Assembly: GCF_004296335.1 (NCBI RefSeq)
Contig: NZ_SGIU01000001.1
Location: 411,290 to 475,289 of the forward strand
Direction of reading: 5' to 3'
DNA length: 64,000 bases
Source: Flagellimonas allohymeniacidonis
Lineage (GTDB): Bacteria > Bacteroidota > Bacteroidia > Flavobacteriales > Flavobacteriaceae
Shown here: positions 63,410 to 64,000 of the stretch, one piece after another
How positions within the stretch are numbered: the stretch's first letter is position 1
How the letters are laid out: every line of letters starts with the position of its first letter
Translations under genes and position numbers: made by a program
The notes under the pieces: model-generated
Told to the model about the DNA's origin: nothing
Database searches by the model: none
The model's input: the letters and a program-made list of their open reading frames with translations, nothing else

Positions 63410-63438
63410 TTGCCCAAAATGAATTTTGGTTAAGTTTG
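63410..63438 (+). promoter_or_regulatory. Bacteroidota-type promoter of phoH
   Basis: TTG (63410-63412), an 18-nt spacer and TAAGTTTG (63431-63438) match the -33/-7 pattern on the plus strand. The leader before the TTG start at 63508 would be about 60 nt. Confidence 0.55.
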
Positions 63439-63507
63439 TGGGATAAAAATAAACAAATTAGAACGAAAAGATTCCGTCGAAAATAACCCTAAAACACTCC
63501 ACTTTTT

Positions 63508-64000
63508 TTGAACGAACTTATAATTGAACTTACAGAAATAAGCCCTCAGGATTTTTTTGGGCAACGCAATGAAAATATCGAACTCCTTAAAAAGTATTTC
63601 CCTAAGCTTAAAATTGTAGCCCGGGGCAACAAGATTAAGGTATACGGAGATGAAGAACGCTTGGAGGAGTTTGATAAAAGGTTCGATATGCTCACATCCC
63701 ACTTTGCCAAATACAACAAGTTGGATGAGAACATGATTGAACGCGTTTTGACCAGCAATGGGCGTGAAGATTACGAATCAACGACTTCGAGCGGGGAGGT
63801 TCTGGTGCATGGCGTTAGTGGCAGATTAATAAAGGCACAAACCGTTAATCAACGGAAAATGGTTGATTTATGCCGTGAAAATGATATGGTTTTTGCCATT
63901 GGTCCTGCTGGTACTGGAAAAACGTATACCGGTGTGGCCTTGGCGGTAAAGGCATTGAAAGAAAAGCAGGTAAAACGTATCATATTAACTCGACCGGCAG
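63508..64000 (+). CDS. phoH: PhoH-family ATPase (5' part; runs off the window)
   Basis: The first 164 codons of a PhoH-like protein that continues past the right edge. The start is TTG, giving NELIIELTEISPQDFFG, the normal N-terminus, then KYFPKLKIVARGNKIKVYGD (KH-like N-domain) and KLDENMIERVL. The Walker A motif IGPAGTGKTYTGVALAV is near residue 131, followed by RIILTRPA. PhoH proteins are RNA-associated ATPases, sometimes with helicase or nuclease activity. It has a good promoter just upstream. Confidence 0.92.
   Translation, partial: MNELIIELTEISPQDFFGQRNENIELLKKYFPKLKIVARGNKIKVYGDEERLEEFDKRFDMLTSHFAKYNKLDENMIERVLTSNGREDYESTTSSGEVLVHGVSGRLIKAQTVNQRKMVDLCRENDMVFAIGPAGTGKTYTGVALAVKALKEKQVKRIILTRPA

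Noticed and set aside
1-64000. CRISPR arrays, insertion sequences, phage genes, defence systems, tRNA or rRNA genes
   Set aside because: I looked for direct repeat arrays, transposase or integrase motifs and tRNA-like cloverleaf ends and saw none; small RNAs cannot be excluded by eye.

Overview
The window comes from a member of the Bacteroidota, most likely a marine gliding Flavobacteriaceae. The evidence is the gldF/gldG gliding ABC-transporter pair, bacillithiol synthase BshA, many TTG/GTG starts without clear Shine-Dalgarno sites, and promoters of the Bacteroidota type (TTG, 18-21 nt spacer, TAnnTTTG) at several genes. I see no tRNA, rRNA, CRISPR array, transposase or phage gene.

Layout. 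1-6.2 kb: the 3' end of an unknown gene, a GH3/beta-lactamase fusion, bshA, a PrcB-like lipoprotein and an OmpA-family protein. 6.2-10.2 kb (+): a sulfate-activation block (cysQ, a tandem DUF2061 membrane protein, cysC, cysD, cysN). 10.3-15.1 kb (+): NodU-type carbamoyltransferase, methyltransferase, MBOAT acyltransferase and SGNH protein. 15.1-19.2 kb (-): two FemAB-like proteins, a CelD-like GNAT protein and a phosphoglycosyl transferase. 19.4-20.1 kb (+): a lone sulfotransferase-like gene. 20.1-43.0 kb (-): about twenty tightly packed genes: a second phosphoglycosyl transferase, four GT4 glycosyltransferases, two asparagine-synthase-like amidotransferases, a TupA-type ATP-grasp protein, Wzy-like polymerase, MurJ/Wzx-like flippase, a second MBOAT/SGNH pair, TviB-, Ugd- and TviC-type uronic-acid genes, a sulfotransferase, two small membrane proteins, an arylsulfotransferase-like protein and a UDP-glucuronate 4-epimerase. 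43.3-44.8 kb (+): a secreted pectate-lyase-like lipoprotein. 44.8-46.7 kb (-): a third asparagine-synthase-like gene. 47.0-53.2 kb (+): PglE-type aminotransferase, PglF/WbpM-type dehydratase, Wza and Wzc. 53.2-64 kb: a CpsB-type phosphatase and mnmE, DUF4870, a GT2, a frameshifted GNAT gene, dnaN, gldG-gldF, an ABM-domain protein, a SAM-hydrolase-family protein and the 5' part of phoH.

From about 6 to 54 kb the genes read as one Wzx/Wzy-dependent exopolysaccharide or capsule locus. Nucleotide-sugar genes predict UDP-GlcA, UDP-GalA, UDP-GlcNAcA/GalNAcA and a 4-amino-4,6-dideoxy sugar. Two phosphoglycosyl transferases can start the lipid-linked unit, five glycosyltransferase-type proteins extend it, and Wzx/Wzy plus Wza/Wzc/CpsB move, polymerise and export it. 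The striking part is the number of decoration enzymes: PAPS supply and PAP removal with two sulfotransferases and one ASST-like protein, a carbamoyltransferase, a methyltransferase, two O-acylation pairs, three AsnB-type amidotransferases, a TupA-like ligase and three GNAT/FemAB proteins. I infer a sulfated, acylated, possibly carbamoylated polyuronate whose carboxyl groups are amidated or linked to amino acids. Possible new elements are the four-gene membrane module at 38.9-41.7 kb, the tandem DUF2061 protein inside the sulfation block, a possible A10 slippage site in a GNAT gene at 57.9 kb, and a hairpin covering the start codon of a GT2 gene at 56.0 kb.
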